A stretch of DNA of 64,000 nucleotides from Ruegeria_B marisflavi (GTDB taxonomy: Bacteria; Pseudomonadota; Alphaproteobacteria; Rhodobacterales; Rhodobacteraceae). The stretch spans positions 77,131 through 141,130 of the forward strand of contig NZ_JAOVQN010000012.1 in assembly GCF_025673445.1 (NCBI RefSeq), in the 5' to 3' direction. A model generated the notes under the pieces. The model ran no database searches, was not told the DNA's origin, and was given only the letters and a program-made list of their open reading frames with translations. Position numbers and translations under genes: made by a program. This document shows, piece by piece, positions 43,341 to 51,589 of the stretch. The stretch's first letter is position 1. Each line of letters starts with the position of its first letter.

Positions 43341-44138
43341 ATGACACTCGCCCTGCCCTTTCTGAAAAAGCCGCCGCTGGTGGCCGTGGTTCGCCTGTCC
43401 GGTGCCATCGGCATGACCGGGCGCGGGTCGCTCAATGACACCTCGCTGACCCCCGTGCTGGAACGCGCCTTTCGTAAGGGCAAACCGGCGGCCATTGCGC
43501 TGGAGATCAACTCGCCCGGCGGCTCACCAGTGCAGAGCTCGCTGATCGGCGCGCGGATCCGGCGTCTGGCGGACGAGCTCGATGTGCCTGTCTATGCCTT
43601 TGTCGAGGATGTGGCCGCTTCGGGCGGGTACTGGCTGGCCTGCGCCGCCGACGAGATCTGGGCCGACGACAGTTCGATCCTGGGATCCATCGGGGTGATC
43701 TCGGCCGGTTTTGGCGCGCATGTGTTCCTGGCCCGGCAGGGGATCGAACGGCGGATCCACACGGCGGGCAAGTCGAAATCCATGCTCGACCCGTTCAGCC
43801 CGGAAAAGGACGAGGATATCGCCCGGCTCAAGGGCATTCTGGGCGACATTCACAAGAATTTCATCGACCACGTAAAAGCCCGGCGCGGGGCACGGCTGGA
43901 CCTGTCCGAGGACCTTTTCACCGGCGAGATCTGGTTGGGCGCGCGAGCGCGCGATCTGGGACTAATCGACGGTATCGGACATCTGAAACCCAAGATGCAG
44001 GAACGGTTCGGCGACAAGGTGCGGTTCCGCCGCTACGGATTGCGCCGCCCGGTCTGGTCCCGGTTTGGCCTGTCGCTGGCCGAGGACGCGCTGGGCGGCA
44101 TAGAAGAACGGGCCGCCTTCGCGCGGTTCGGCCTCTGA
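43341..44138 (+). CDS. S49-family serine peptidase (SppA/SohB-like)
   Basis: A peptidase of 265 residues, probably membrane-associated (no clear signal peptide). Core: LEINSPGGSPVQSS near 55-67 (oxyanion), FVEDVAASGGYWLACAADEIWAD (about 88-110) with the presumed nucleophile S94, and GSIGVISAGFG near 116-125. The catalytic Lys of the dyad would be in AGKSKSMLDPFSP (K144 or K146). The length fits the short SohB-type. Start at 43341; an upstream in-frame start at 43173 has no support. Confidence 0.88.
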   Translation: MTLALPFLKKPPLVAVVRLSGAIGMTGRGSLNDTSLTPVLERAFRKGKPAAIALEINSPGGSPVQSSLIGARIRRLADELDVPVYAFVEDVAASGGYWLACAADEIWADDSSILGSIGVISAGFGAHVFLARQGIERRIHTAGKSKSMLDPFSPEKDEDIARLKGILGDIHKNFIDHVKARRGARLDLSEDLFTGEIWLGARARDLGLIDGIGHLKPKMQERFGDKVRFRRYGLRRPVWSRFGLSLAEDALGGIEERAAFARFGL

Positions 44139-44139
44139 C

Positions 44140-44310
44140 ATGCTGGTCAAGATCGTCACCCTCTTTCTGGTCGCCATCGCGGTTCTCGCCATGTTCGGGC
44201 GGCTGCGGTTTCCCGGTGCGCGGCGGCTGAGCTCGGCAAAATGCCCGCGCTGCGGGCGCTACCGGATCGGCAAGGGCCCCTGCGCCTGCGGACATGGAGG
44301 TCGGGCATGA
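44140..44310 (+). CDS. 56-residue membrane protein with a zinc-ribbon-like C-terminus
   Basis: A very short gene with a good structure. It starts 1 bp after the S49 peptidase stop (TGA-C-ATG) and ends in a TGA that overlaps the antiporter ATG. The product has one N-terminal helix (VTLFLVAIAVLAMFG), a basic turn and a C-terminal CPRCGRYRIGKGPCACG in which four Cys are paired as CxxC and CxC. This looks like a membrane-tethered zinc ribbon. Small proteins of this kind are easily missed. The function is unknown, possibly linked to the peptidase. Confidence 0.75.
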   Translation: MLVKIVTLFLVAIAVLAMFGRLRFPGARRLSSAKCPRCGRYRIGKGPCACGHGGRA

Positions 44311-45266
44311 TGGCATGGCTCCTGTCGGGCCTTGGGCTGTTGATCCTGCTTCTGGCCGGTGACGCGCTGGTGCGGGGCGCAGTCAATCTCAGCCTGCGGC
44401 TGGGCGTGCCGGCGCTGATCGTCAGCCTGACCATCGTGGCATTTGGCACCTCGGCGCCAGAGCTGCTGATCTCGATCAAGGCGGTGCAGGAGAACGCACC
44501 CGGTATCGCGCTGGGCAATGTGGTTGGGTCGAATACCGCCAATATCCTGCTAGTGCTGGGCCTGCCCGCGCTGCTGGCGACGCTGCACACCAGTGAGTGC
44601 GATACGCGGCGCAACTATGTGCTGATGCTACTGGCCTCGGTCCTGTTCATCGGGCTGGCCTTCTGCGGCACATTCACGGTGACCAGCGGCATGATCCTGC
44701 TGGCGGGTCTGGGTCTGATGCTGACCAATGCCTTTCGCGAGGCACACGCCCATCGCAAGGCCTGTGGCGACCCCTGCGCGGATGACGATCTGGAGGTCCT
44801 GGAAGAGGCCGACCCGAACATGCCCTGGTGGCGCATCGGCATGTTCCTGGCGCTGGGTCTTTTAGGTCTGCCGATGGGGGCGCATCTGTTGGTCGATAAC
44901 GCCTCGGTCATCGCGCGCACCTATGGGGTCAGCGAAACGGTGATCGGATTGACGCTGGTGGCCCTTGGCACCTCGCTGCCGGAACTGGCGACCACGGTGA
45001 TGGCCGCGTTGCGGCGCCAGGCCGATGTGGCGCTGGGCAATGTGATCGGATCGAACATGTTCAACCTGCTGGCGATCATCGGTGTCGCCACCCTGTTCGG
45101 ACCGATCCCGGTTGACCCTTCGTTTTTGGAATTCGACCTTTGGGTGATGCTGGCCGCCTCGCTGCTGCTCATCCCTTTCGTGTTCTTCAAGCTTGACATA
45201 AACCGGTTCTGGGGGGCGGTGCTGAGCGCCATGTACATCGGTTACGTGGTGATCGTTCTGATCTAG
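44307..45266 (+). CDS. calcium/sodium antiporter (CaCA family, YrbG-like)
   Basis: An integral membrane antiporter with two inverted repeats, 319 residues. Alpha-1 repeat: VSLTIVAFGTSAPELLISIKAVQENAPGIALGNVVGSNTANILLVLG (about 39-85); alpha-2 repeat: GLTLVALGTSLPELATTVMAALRRQADVALGNVIGSNMFNLLAIIG (about 212-257). Both retain the G(T)S(P)E and GSN cation-binding residues. A central acidic loop (GDPCADDDLEVLEEADPN) may be a regulatory site. ATG at 44307 overlaps the upstream small gene (ATGA). Confidence 0.93.
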   Translation: MMAWLLSGLGLLILLLAGDALVRGAVNLSLRLGVPALIVSLTIVAFGTSAPELLISIKAVQENAPGIALGNVVGSNTANILLVLGLPALLATLHTSECDTRRNYVLMLLASVLFIGLAFCGTFTVTSGMILLAGLGLMLTNAFREAHAHRKACGDPCADDDLEVLEEADPNMPWWRIGMFLALGLLGLPMGAHLLVDNASVIARTYGVSETVIGLTLVALGTSLPELATTVMAALRRQADVALGNVIGSNMFNLLAIIGVATLFGPIPVDPSFLEFDLWVMLAASLLLIPFVFFKLDINRFWGAVLSAMYIGYVVIVLI

Positions 45267-45285
45267 GCGGCGAGAGGAGAGCCAC

Positions 45286-46065
45286 ATGGCACGCGCGTTG
45301 GTAACCGGGGCCGGGCAACGGCTGGGCAAGGCGATGGCACTCTACCTGGCTCAGCGTGGCTTCGATATCGGGGTGCACTATGCCAGTTCCGAGCGCGACG
45401 CCGAGGCGGTTGCCGCCCAGATCCGGTCCATGGGTCGCGCGGCCGTTGCCATGCCCGCCAACCTGCTGGACGAGGCGCAGACACAGGCGCTGCTGCCCGA
45501 GGCGGCAGAGAGGCTGGGGGGCCCGATCACCTGCCTGGTCAACAATGCCTCGATCTTTGAATACGACAGCCTGACCAGCGCCAGCCGGACCAGTTGGGAC
45601 AGGCATATGGAAAGCAATCTGCGCGCGCCCTTCGTGCTGACACAGTCGATGGCGGCGCAGGGGTTGCAGCCCATCGCCGACGACGCTGGCGAGCCGATGG
45701 CGACCGGGCTGATCGTCAACATGATCGACATGCGGGTGCGCAAGCTGACGCCGGAATTCATGACCTACACCTTGGCTAAGGCCGCATTGTGGACCCTGAC
45801 CCAAACCAGCGCGCAGGCGCTGACACCCGCAATCCGGGTTAACGCGATCGGCCCCGGCCCGACGCTGAAAGGTCACCGCCAGTCGCCCGAGCATTTCGCA
45901 GCGCAGCGGGCCAACACAATCTCTGGGCGTGGATCAAACCCGCAGGATATCACCGCCGCTTTGGGTTTTTTCCTCGACGCACCTGCGGTCACCGGACAGT
46001 TGCTTTGCATAGATGGCGGGCAGCACCTGGGATGGCGCACACCCGATGTGATCGGGGTTGAATGA
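45286..46065 (+). CDS. SDR reductase, FolM/pteridine-reductase-like
   Basis: The 259-residue Rossmann enzyme has the cofactor motif TGAGQRLG (7-14), the NNAS motif (86-89) and YTLAKAAL (161-168) with Tyr161 and Lys165. The usual SDR Ser is replaced by Asp in VNMIDMR (about 144-150), as in dihydromonapterin/dihydropteridine reductases. RLG in place of GIG and YASS after strand 2 fit NADPH use. The role is inferred as reduction of dihydrofolate or dihydromonapterin. It is the last gene of the run before a long AT-rich gap. Confidence 0.82.
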   Translation: MARALVTGAGQRLGKAMALYLAQRGFDIGVHYASSERDAEAVAAQIRSMGRAAVAMPANLLDEAQTQALLPEAAERLGGPITCLVNNASIFEYDSLTSASRTSWDRHMESNLRAPFVLTQSMAAQGLQPIADDAGEPMATGLIVNMIDMRVRKLTPEFMTYTLAKAALWTLTQTSAQALTPAIRVNAIGPGPTLKGHRQSPEHFAAQRANTISGRGSNPQDITAALGFFLDAPAVTGQLLCIDGGQHLGWRTPDVIGVE

Positions 46066-46269
46066 GTTTTTCCGGCTCAAGTTTTGCACCGTTCACATTT
46101 CCGTTGCGAAAGCGTTACAAAAATCCCTTTGATTTCATGAACTTGTATTTAAACCAAAATTTTTTCATTTGAAAACAATGTCTTCCAGGACTGCCTATTT
46201 TTTAGGCAAATCACCAAAGGGCCCGAGTTTGCAGGGAAATTTCCACCTTACGCGAACTTATTGTCAGAC

Positions 46270-46278
46270 TTATCCACA
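46270..46278 (+). promoter_or_regulatory. consensus-like DnaA box in the uvrC leader
   Basis: TTATCCACA matches the strict DnaA 9-mer. It stands in the 290-bp AT-rich gap between the FolM-like gene and uvrC, with a TGCCTA/TAGGCA hairpin around 46192-46208. No other boxes of the same quality were seen in the gap. Confidence 0.4.
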
Positions 46279-46355
46279 GCAATCGTGGATTTGTTTCCTC
46301 TTGAACCGGCGACCAGAAGATTGCAGCCAAGGGGTGAGAATCGTATGTCAGAGCC

Positions 46356-48227
46356 ATGGCTGAGCAACCCCCCAACACCACCGACACACCCGTGACCGGC
46401 TACGCCCGTATCCAGGGCTATCTGCGCACCCTGAGCGGCGCGCCAGGGGTTTACCGGATGCTCGATGCGCAGGCGCGGGTGCTATACGTCGGCAAGGCCC
46501 GTAACCTCAAGGCGCGTGTGTCGAACTATGCCCGCCCGGGTCACAGCCCGAGGATCGAGCGGATGATCCGCGAGACCGCCTCGATGATGTTTCTGACCAC
46601 GCGCACCGAGACCGAGGCGCTGCTGCTGGAGCAGAACCTGATCAAGCAGCTCAAGCCGAAATACAACGTGCTGCTCAGGGATGACAAAAGCTTTCCCAAT
46701 ATCCTGGTGGCCAAGGACCATCCCTTTGCCCAGATCAAGAAACACCGGGGCGCGAAGAAGGAGAAAGGCACCTATTTCGGACCCTTTGCCAGTGCCGGTG
46801 CGGTCAACCGCACCCTGAACCAGTTGCAAAAGGCGTTCCTGCTGCGCAACTGCACGGACGCGGTGTTCGACAGCCGCACCCGGCCCTGCCTGCTCTACCA
46901 GATCAAGCGCTGTTCGGGGCCGTGCGTGGGGCTCATATCCGAGGCCGACTATGCCGTCGCCGTCAAGGATGCCGAACGGTTCCTCTCGGGCCGCTCGACC
47001 CGAGTGCAGGAGGAACTGGCAGACCAGATGATGGCCGCCTCCGAGGCTATGGAGTTCGAACGCGCCGCCGCGTTGCGCGACCGTATCCGGGCTTTGACGA
47101 CGGTGCAGGGCACTCAGGGCATCAACCCGCGCGGCGTGGCCGAGGCGGATGTGGTGGCGCTGCATCTGGAAAACGGTCAGGCCTGCGTGCAGGTCTTTTT
47201 CATCCGGGCCAACCAGAACTGGGGCAACCGCGATTTCTATCCCCGCGTGGGCGAGGACGTGTCGGCGGCCGAGGTGATGGAGGCGTTTCTGGGTCAGTTC
47301 TATGACAACAAGGAACCGCCCCGGCAGTTGATCCTGTCGGACGCGATCGAGAACGCCGATCTGATGACCGAGGCGCTGAGCGAGAAGGCCGGGCGCAAGG
47401 TGGAACTTCTGGTGCCCCAGCGCGGCGAGAAGGCCGAGCTGGTCTCGGGCGCGCTGCGCAACGCGCGCGAGTCGCTGGCCCGGCGGATGTCCGAAAGCGC
47501 CACCCAGGCCAAGCTGTTGCGCGGCCTGGCCGAGGCCTTCGACCTGGACGGCCCGCCGCAGCGGATCGAGGTCTATGACAACAGCCATATCCAGGGCACC
47601 AATGCGGTCGGCGGCATGATCGTGGCCGGGCCTGAGGGGCTGATGAAAAACCAGTACCGCAAGTTCAACATCCGGGGCGACGACCTGACGCCGGGCGACG
47701 ATTTCGGCATGATGAAAGAGGTGCTGACCCGCCGGTTCGCCCGTTTACTGAAAGAGGACCCGGACCGCGACAAAGGGCTGTGGCCCGATCTGTTGCTGAT
47801 CGACGGCGGCGCCGGTCAGGTCAGCGCGGTGCAGGAAATCATGGTGGCGCACGGGGTCGAGGATATCCCGATGGTCGGCGTGGCCAAGGGCGTCGACCGC
47901 GACCACGGCAAGGAAGAGTTCCACCGAACCGGCCAGCGCCCCTTTGCCCTGAAACGCAACGATCCGGTGCTGTACTTCATCCAGCGGCTCCGGGACGAGG
48001 CGCACCGCTTTGCCATCGGCACCCACCGCGCCAAGCGGGCCAAGGCGGTGAGCGCCACCCCACTTGACGATATCCCCGGTGTCGGCGCCGCGCGCAAACG
48101 CGCGCTTTTGGCGCATTTCGGCAGCGCCAAGGCAGTGAGCCGCGCGGATCTGGCCGATCTGACCGCGGTCGAGGGTGTCTCCGAAGGGTTGGCGCAGAAA
48201 ATCTACGGCTTCTTCCACGAAAGCTGA
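46356..48227 (+). CDS. uvrC: excinuclease ABC subunit C
   Basis: The 3' and 5' incision nuclease of nucleotide excision repair, 623 residues. N-terminal GIY-YIG domain: GVYRMLDAQARVLYVGKARNLKARVSNY (about 30-57). UVR (UvrB-binding) motif around AADQMMAASEAMEFERAAALRDRI (about 225-248). RNase-H-like domain: IEVYDNSHIQGTNAVGGMIV near 400-420 with its Asp. Helix-hairpin-helix at the C-terminus (IPGVGAARKRALLAHFG and VEGVSEGLAQKIY). Start ATG at 46356 follows an AT-rich leader. The uvrC-hydrolase-pgsA-moaD-moaE order recalls the conserved uvrC-pgsA-moaDE cluster of alphaproteobacteria. Confidence 0.97.
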   Translation: MAEQPPNTTDTPVTGYARIQGYLRTLSGAPGVYRMLDAQARVLYVGKARNLKARVSNYARPGHSPRIERMIRETASMMFLTTRTETEALLLEQNLIKQLKPKYNVLLRDDKSFPNILVAKDHPFAQIKKHRGAKKEKGTYFGPFASAGAVNRTLNQLQKAFLLRNCTDAVFDSRTRPCLLYQIKRCSGPCVGLISEADYAVAVKDAERFLSGRSTRVQEELADQMMAASEAMEFERAAALRDRIRALTTVQGTQGINPRGVAEADVVALHLENGQACVQVFFIRANQNWGNRDFYPRVGEDVSAAEVMEAFLGQFYDNKEPPRQLILSDAIENADLMTEALSEKAGRKVELLVPQRGEKAELVSGALRNARESLARRMSESATQAKLLRGLAEAFDLDGPPQRIEVYDNSHIQGTNAVGGMIVAGPEGLMKNQYRKFNIRGDDLTPGDDFGMMKEVLTRRFARLLKEDPDRDKGLWPDLLLIDGGAGQVSAVQEIMVAHGVEDIPMVGVAKGVDRDHGKEEFHRTGQRPFALKRNDPVLYFIQRLRDEAHRFAIGTHRAKRAKAVSATPLDDIPGVGAARKRALLAHFGSAKAVSRADLADLTAVEGVSEGLAQKIYGFFHES

Positions 48228-48277
48228 CTTGCCTTTCCCGCCGACCTGCGGTTGGGTCTGACCTGGGAGGAGAGCAG

Positions 48278-49438
48278 ATGACATTGATGCAGGGATTTCC
48301 ACCGGCCGAGGCCGACCGGGCGACGCTGGCGAACTGGCGTACCCAACCCTATTCGGCTTGGGCGTTTCACCATGTACGCGAGGTTGTGCCTTCGGCCGAG
48401 ATCGCCAACGCGCCGGACGATGTCTGGGCGCTGGACCAGGGTACGCCGCTGCTGTCGGATGCCGTGATCGACGATATCCTCGCCCCGACCCTGACCGATG
48501 CGCTGGTGGTGCTGCACAAGGGTAGGGTCGTGCATGAGCGTTATCGCAACGGCATGACCGCCGAGGATCCGCATATCCTGATGTCGGTGTCGAAATCCAT
48601 GCTGGGCCTTTTGGCCGGGATTGTCGCGGACAAGGGTCTGTTGGATCTTGAGGCCGGGATCATCGACTATATCCCCGAACTCGCGCCCACCGCCTATGCC
48701 GGGGCGACCGTGCGCCAGGCGCTGGACATGCGGGTGGGGGTCGAATTCTCGGAGGATTACACCGCCACATCTGGCCCGATCATCGCCTATCGCAAGGCGG
48801 CCAACTGGAACGTGGTCGAACCCGGCGAGGTGGCCCCGGACCTGCGCAGTTTCCAGATGATGCTGACCGCAAGCGACGGTCCGCATGGCGGGCGGTTCCA
48901 CTATGTCTCGCCGGTGACCGACCTTCTGGCCTGGGTGATCGAGCGGGCGGCAGGGCGGCGTTATGCCGACCTGATGTCCGAACATCTGTGGCAGCCGATG
49001 GGCGCGGAAAAGGCGGGCTATATCACCGTGGACCGGATCGGCGGGCCACGCGCGGCGGGCGGCATGTGCGTCACCGCCCGCGACCTGGCGCGGGTCGGCC
49101 AGCTGATCTGTCAGGGCGGTGCGCGTGCGGACGGGCGGCAGGTGATCCCCGCCGCATGGCTGGAGGATATCGCGACCGCGGGCGACCGCGAGGCCTGGAC
49201 CAGCGGCGATTTTGGCGAGCGCTTCAGCGATTTCGACATGGTCTATCGCTCGAAATGGTATGTCCATCCGGGCGAAGCGCCACTGATCCATGGCATGGGC
49301 ATTCACGGGCAATTTGTTTTTGCCGACCCGGCGCGCGAACTTGTCGTGGCCTGGATGTCCTGCGAGGCCGAACCCACCAGCGACAGCGTCTTTGGCCTGC
49401 GCTACAGGCTGATCCAAGAACTGCGCGCGGCGCTGTGA
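48278..49438 (+). CDS. serine hydrolase, class C beta-lactamase-related
   Basis: A beta-lactamase-fold hydrolase (386 residues) without a signal peptide, so probably cytoplasmic. The catalytic tetrad SVSK is at residues 103-106; a YxS-type motif (YVSPVTDLL) follows near 210, and the third motif is of the HGx type (HGMGIHGQ near 344-351) instead of KTG. Such proteins are usually esterases or amidohydrolases rather than antibiotic-hydrolysing lactamases. It sits between uvrC and pgsA. The substrate is unknown. Confidence 0.86.
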   Translation: MTLMQGFPPAEADRATLANWRTQPYSAWAFHHVREVVPSAEIANAPDDVWALDQGTPLLSDAVIDDILAPTLTDALVVLHKGRVVHERYRNGMTAEDPHILMSVSKSMLGLLAGIVADKGLLDLEAGIIDYIPELAPTAYAGATVRQALDMRVGVEFSEDYTATSGPIIAYRKAANWNVVEPGEVAPDLRSFQMMLTASDGPHGGRFHYVSPVTDLLAWVIERAAGRRYADLMSEHLWQPMGAEKAGYITVDRIGGPRAAGGMCVTARDLARVGQLICQGGARADGRQVIPAAWLEDIATAGDREAWTSGDFGERFSDFDMVYRSKWYVHPGEAPLIHGMGIHGQFVFADPARELVVAWMSCEAEPTSDSVFGLRYRLIQELRAAL

Positions 49439-49495
49439 GCGATGCGGCGCGCCTGCCCTCTTTTCCAATCGCCTCGTGCAGGGTAGACCCGTGAC

Positions 49496-50119
49496 ATGAA
49501 ATGGAACCTGCCCAATATCCTGACCCTGCTGCGCCTGCTGGCGGCGCCGGGTCTGGCCATCATGTTTCTGTACTTCACCCGGCCCTATGCGGACTGGTTC
49601 GCGCTGTTGCTGTTCATTTCGGCGGCGGTGACCGACTGGTTCGACGGTTATCTGGCCCGTGCCTGGAAGCAGGAAACCAAGATGGGCGCGATGCTGGATC
49701 CGATCGCCGACAAGGCGATGGTGGTAATCGCACTGATGATCCTGGTGGGTTATTCGGCCGAACACTGGACACCCTGGCTGGTGCTGCCCGCCACAGTAAT
49801 CCTGTTCCGCGAGGTCTTTGTCTCGGGTCTGCGCGAATATCTCGGAGACGTAGCAGGCACTCTCAAGGTCACCAAACTGGCAAAATGGAAGACCACTGCG
49901 CAGATGATCGCCATCGCCACGCTGTTTTCCCAGGGAATTTTCGAACACTACCTTTCCAAGCGGCCAGAGGATTTTGCGGACCTCAACTGGGTCGATGCCG
50001 GTATGGTCTGGTCGGGGCGTCTGGGCCTGTGGCTGTTGTGGGTCGCGGCGGCACTGACATTGATCACCGGCTACGACTATCTACGTAAAGCCATGCCGCA
50101 CCTGAAGGAGACGCGCTGA
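49496..50119 (+). CDS. pgsA: CDP-diacylglycerol-glycerol-3-phosphate phosphatidyltransferase
   Basis: A membrane CDP-alcohol phosphatidyltransferase (207 residues) making phosphatidylglycerol-phosphate, the step toward PG and cardiolipin. It has the family signature D-x2-DG-x2-AR-x8-G-x3-D-x3-D, seen as DWFDGYLARAWKQETKMG with D47, D50, D68 and D72. NLPNILTLLRLLAAP is the typical N-terminus. Its stop shares one base with the ATG of moaD (TGATG), which ties it to the cofactor genes. Confidence 0.95.
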   Translation: MKWNLPNILTLLRLLAAPGLAIMFLYFTRPYADWFALLLFISAAVTDWFDGYLARAWKQETKMGAMLDPIADKAMVVIALMILVGYSAEHWTPWLVLPATVILFREVFVSGLREYLGDVAGTLKVTKLAKWKTTAQMIAIATLFSQGIFEHYLSKRPEDFADLNWVDAGMVWSGRLGLWLLWVAAALTLITGYDYLRKAMPHLKETR

Positions 50120-50364
50120 TGGATGTACTCTATTTCGCCTGGGTCCGCGAACGGATCGGCATCCCGCGCGAGCGGGTCGAGACCGGAGCCGAAACCGTGG
50201 CGCAGCTGGTCGAAGAGCTGCGCGCGCGTGAGCCGCGTTACGAGGCGGCATTCGCCGATCTCAGCGCCCTGCGGGTCGCGCTGGATCAGGACCTGGCCGA
50301 TTTTGATGCACCGCTGGTCGGTGTGCGCGAGGTGGCGTTCTTTCCGCCGATGACCGGGGGCTGA
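50119..50364 (+). CDS. moaD: molybdopterin synthase small subunit
   Basis: The 81-residue ubiquitin-like sulfur carrier of molybdopterin synthase. It ends in the required Gly-Gly (FFPPMTGG), where the thiocarboxylate is formed. The body resembles MoaD: LYFAWVRERIG, ETVAQLVEELRAREP and DVxV-type strands. It lies between pgsA and moaE and is transcribed with both. Confidence 0.93.
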   Translation: MDVLYFAWVRERIGIPRERVETGAETVAQLVEELRAREPRYEAAFADLSALRVALDQDLADFDAPLVGVREVAFFPPMTGG

Positions 50365-50369
50365 TCGCG

Positions 50370-50813
50370 ATGCGCGTGGTGGTGCAGCAGGAACCTTTTG
50401 ACCTTGGCGCCGAGGCCAACGCCTTTGCCGCCGCCGATACCAGCATGGGCGCCATCGTGACCTTTACCGGGGTGGTGCGCGACCTGGCGCGTGGCGATCT
50501 GGACGTGATGGAGATCGAGCATTATCCGGGCATGACCGAAAAGGCGCTGACCAGGATCGCGACCGAGGCGCAGGAACGCTGGTCGCTGGGCGATGTACTG
50601 GTGATCCACCGCTATGGCCGCCTTGCCCCCGGCGACCGCATCATGATGGTGGCCACCGCCGCACCCCATCGCAAGGATGCATTCGAGGCCGCCGAATACC
50701 TGATGGACTATCTGAAATCCCGCGCGCCATTCTGGAAAAAGGAAATCACCGGGGCTGGTGCCGGTTGGGTCGCCTCCAAGGAAGAGGACGAAGACGCCCT
50801 GACCCGGTGGTGA
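50370..50813 (+). CDS. moaE: molybdopterin synthase large subunit
   Basis: The 147-residue partner of MoaD that inserts sulfur into precursor Z. The conserved stretches are GAIVTFTGVVRD (about 27-38), LEIEHYPGMTEK-type segment (EIEHYPGMTEKAL, 48-60), HRYGRLAPGDRIMMVA (about 80-95), HRKDAFEAAEYLMDYLK (100-116), and the catalytic Lys region APFWKKEITGAG (119-130). It follows moaD by 5 nt. Convergent with pxpA, whose stop lies 4 bp beyond its own. Confidence 0.95.
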   Translation: MRVVVQQEPFDLGAEANAFAAADTSMGAIVTFTGVVRDLARGDLDVMEIEHYPGMTEKALTRIATEAQERWSLGDVLVIHRYGRLAPGDRIMMVATAAPHRKDAFEAAEYLMDYLKSRAPFWKKEITGAGAGWVASKEEDEDALTRW

Positions 50814-50817
50814 GACC

Positions 50818-51579
50818 CTAGCGCTCGAACTTTGTCACCTCTACCCCGCCCTCTTCCAGGCAGGCCCGCACCGAGCGGGCGATCTGAACCGCCGTCGGCC
50901 CGTCGCCATGCAGGCAGATGGTGTCGACCGAGGTCTCCAGATGCTTGCCGCTTTCGGTAATGATCGCACCCGCTCGCACCATTTCCAGAATGCGCGGCCC
51001 GGCGATATGTGGATCGTGGATCACCGCGCCGGGCAACGACCGGTCGACCAGCGTGCCATCGTCGTTATAGGCGCGATCGGCGAATATCTCGCCCACCCAT
51101 TTGCAGCCCAGTTCGCGTACGGCCTGTTCCTGCTTGGTGACCGCCAGCACCATGATGATGATATCGGGGTCCACGTCCAGCGCACCCTGGTAACAGGCAC
51201 GCGCCATGTCCAAATCGACCGAGCACATGTTCGCAAGCGCTCCGTGCAGTTTCAGATGCCGGACCTGCGTGCCCACCGCCCGCGCCATGCCCAGCGCCGC
51301 GCCCAGCTGATAGCGCACCATGTTGCGCAGCGAGGCCAACGGTACCTTCATGTTGCGGCGCCCGAACCCTTGCAGGTCGGGAAAGCCCGGATGCGCGCCG
51401 ATGCCCACCCCATTTTCCGCCGCAATCGCCATCGTGCTTGCCATCACGTCCGGGTCGCCCGCATGAAAGCCGCAGGCGATATTGGCCGAAGTGATGATTT
51501 TCAGCAGGCTGTCATCGTCGCCCATTTTCCAGGGGCCAAAGCTTTCGCCCATGTCCGCATTCAGGTCCACTTGGGTCAT
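50818..51579 (-). CDS. pxpA: 5-oxoprolinase subunit A (LamB/YcsF family)
   Basis: A cytoplasmic component of the ATP-dependent 5-oxo-L-proline hydrolase that yields glutamate. The 253-residue sequence has DLNADMGESFGPW (residues 5-17), ANIACGFHAGDPDVM (about 33-47), GIGAHPGFPDLQGFGRR (about 59-75), and VKLHGALANM (about 108-117), all standard PxpA motifs with metal-type His and Asp. Last gene of the minus-strand transporter/oxoprolinase run, reached after pxpB and pxpC. Confidence 0.95.
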   Translation of the reverse strand: MTQVDLNADMGESFGPWKMGDDDSLLKIITSANIACGFHAGDPDVMASTMAIAAENGVGIGAHPGFPDLQGFGRRNMKVPLASLRNMVRYQLGAALGMARAVGTQVRHLKLHGALANMCSVDLDMARACYQGALDVDPDIIIMVLAVTKQEQAVRELGCKWVGEIFADRAYNDDGTLVDRSLPGAVIHDPHIAGPRILEMVRAGAIITESGKHLETSVDTICLHGDGPTAVQIARSVRACLEEGGVEVTKFER

Positions 51580-51589
51580 GGTATGCTCC

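Noticed and set aside
46169..46363. 64-codon frame before uvrC
   Set aside because: It lies in an AT-rich leader and overlaps the uvrC start without RBS; composition is not protein-like.
48203..49948. 581-codon frame antisense to the serine hydrolase and pgsA
   Set aside because: The opposite strand has SVSK and CDP-alcohol motifs; this frame has shadow composition.
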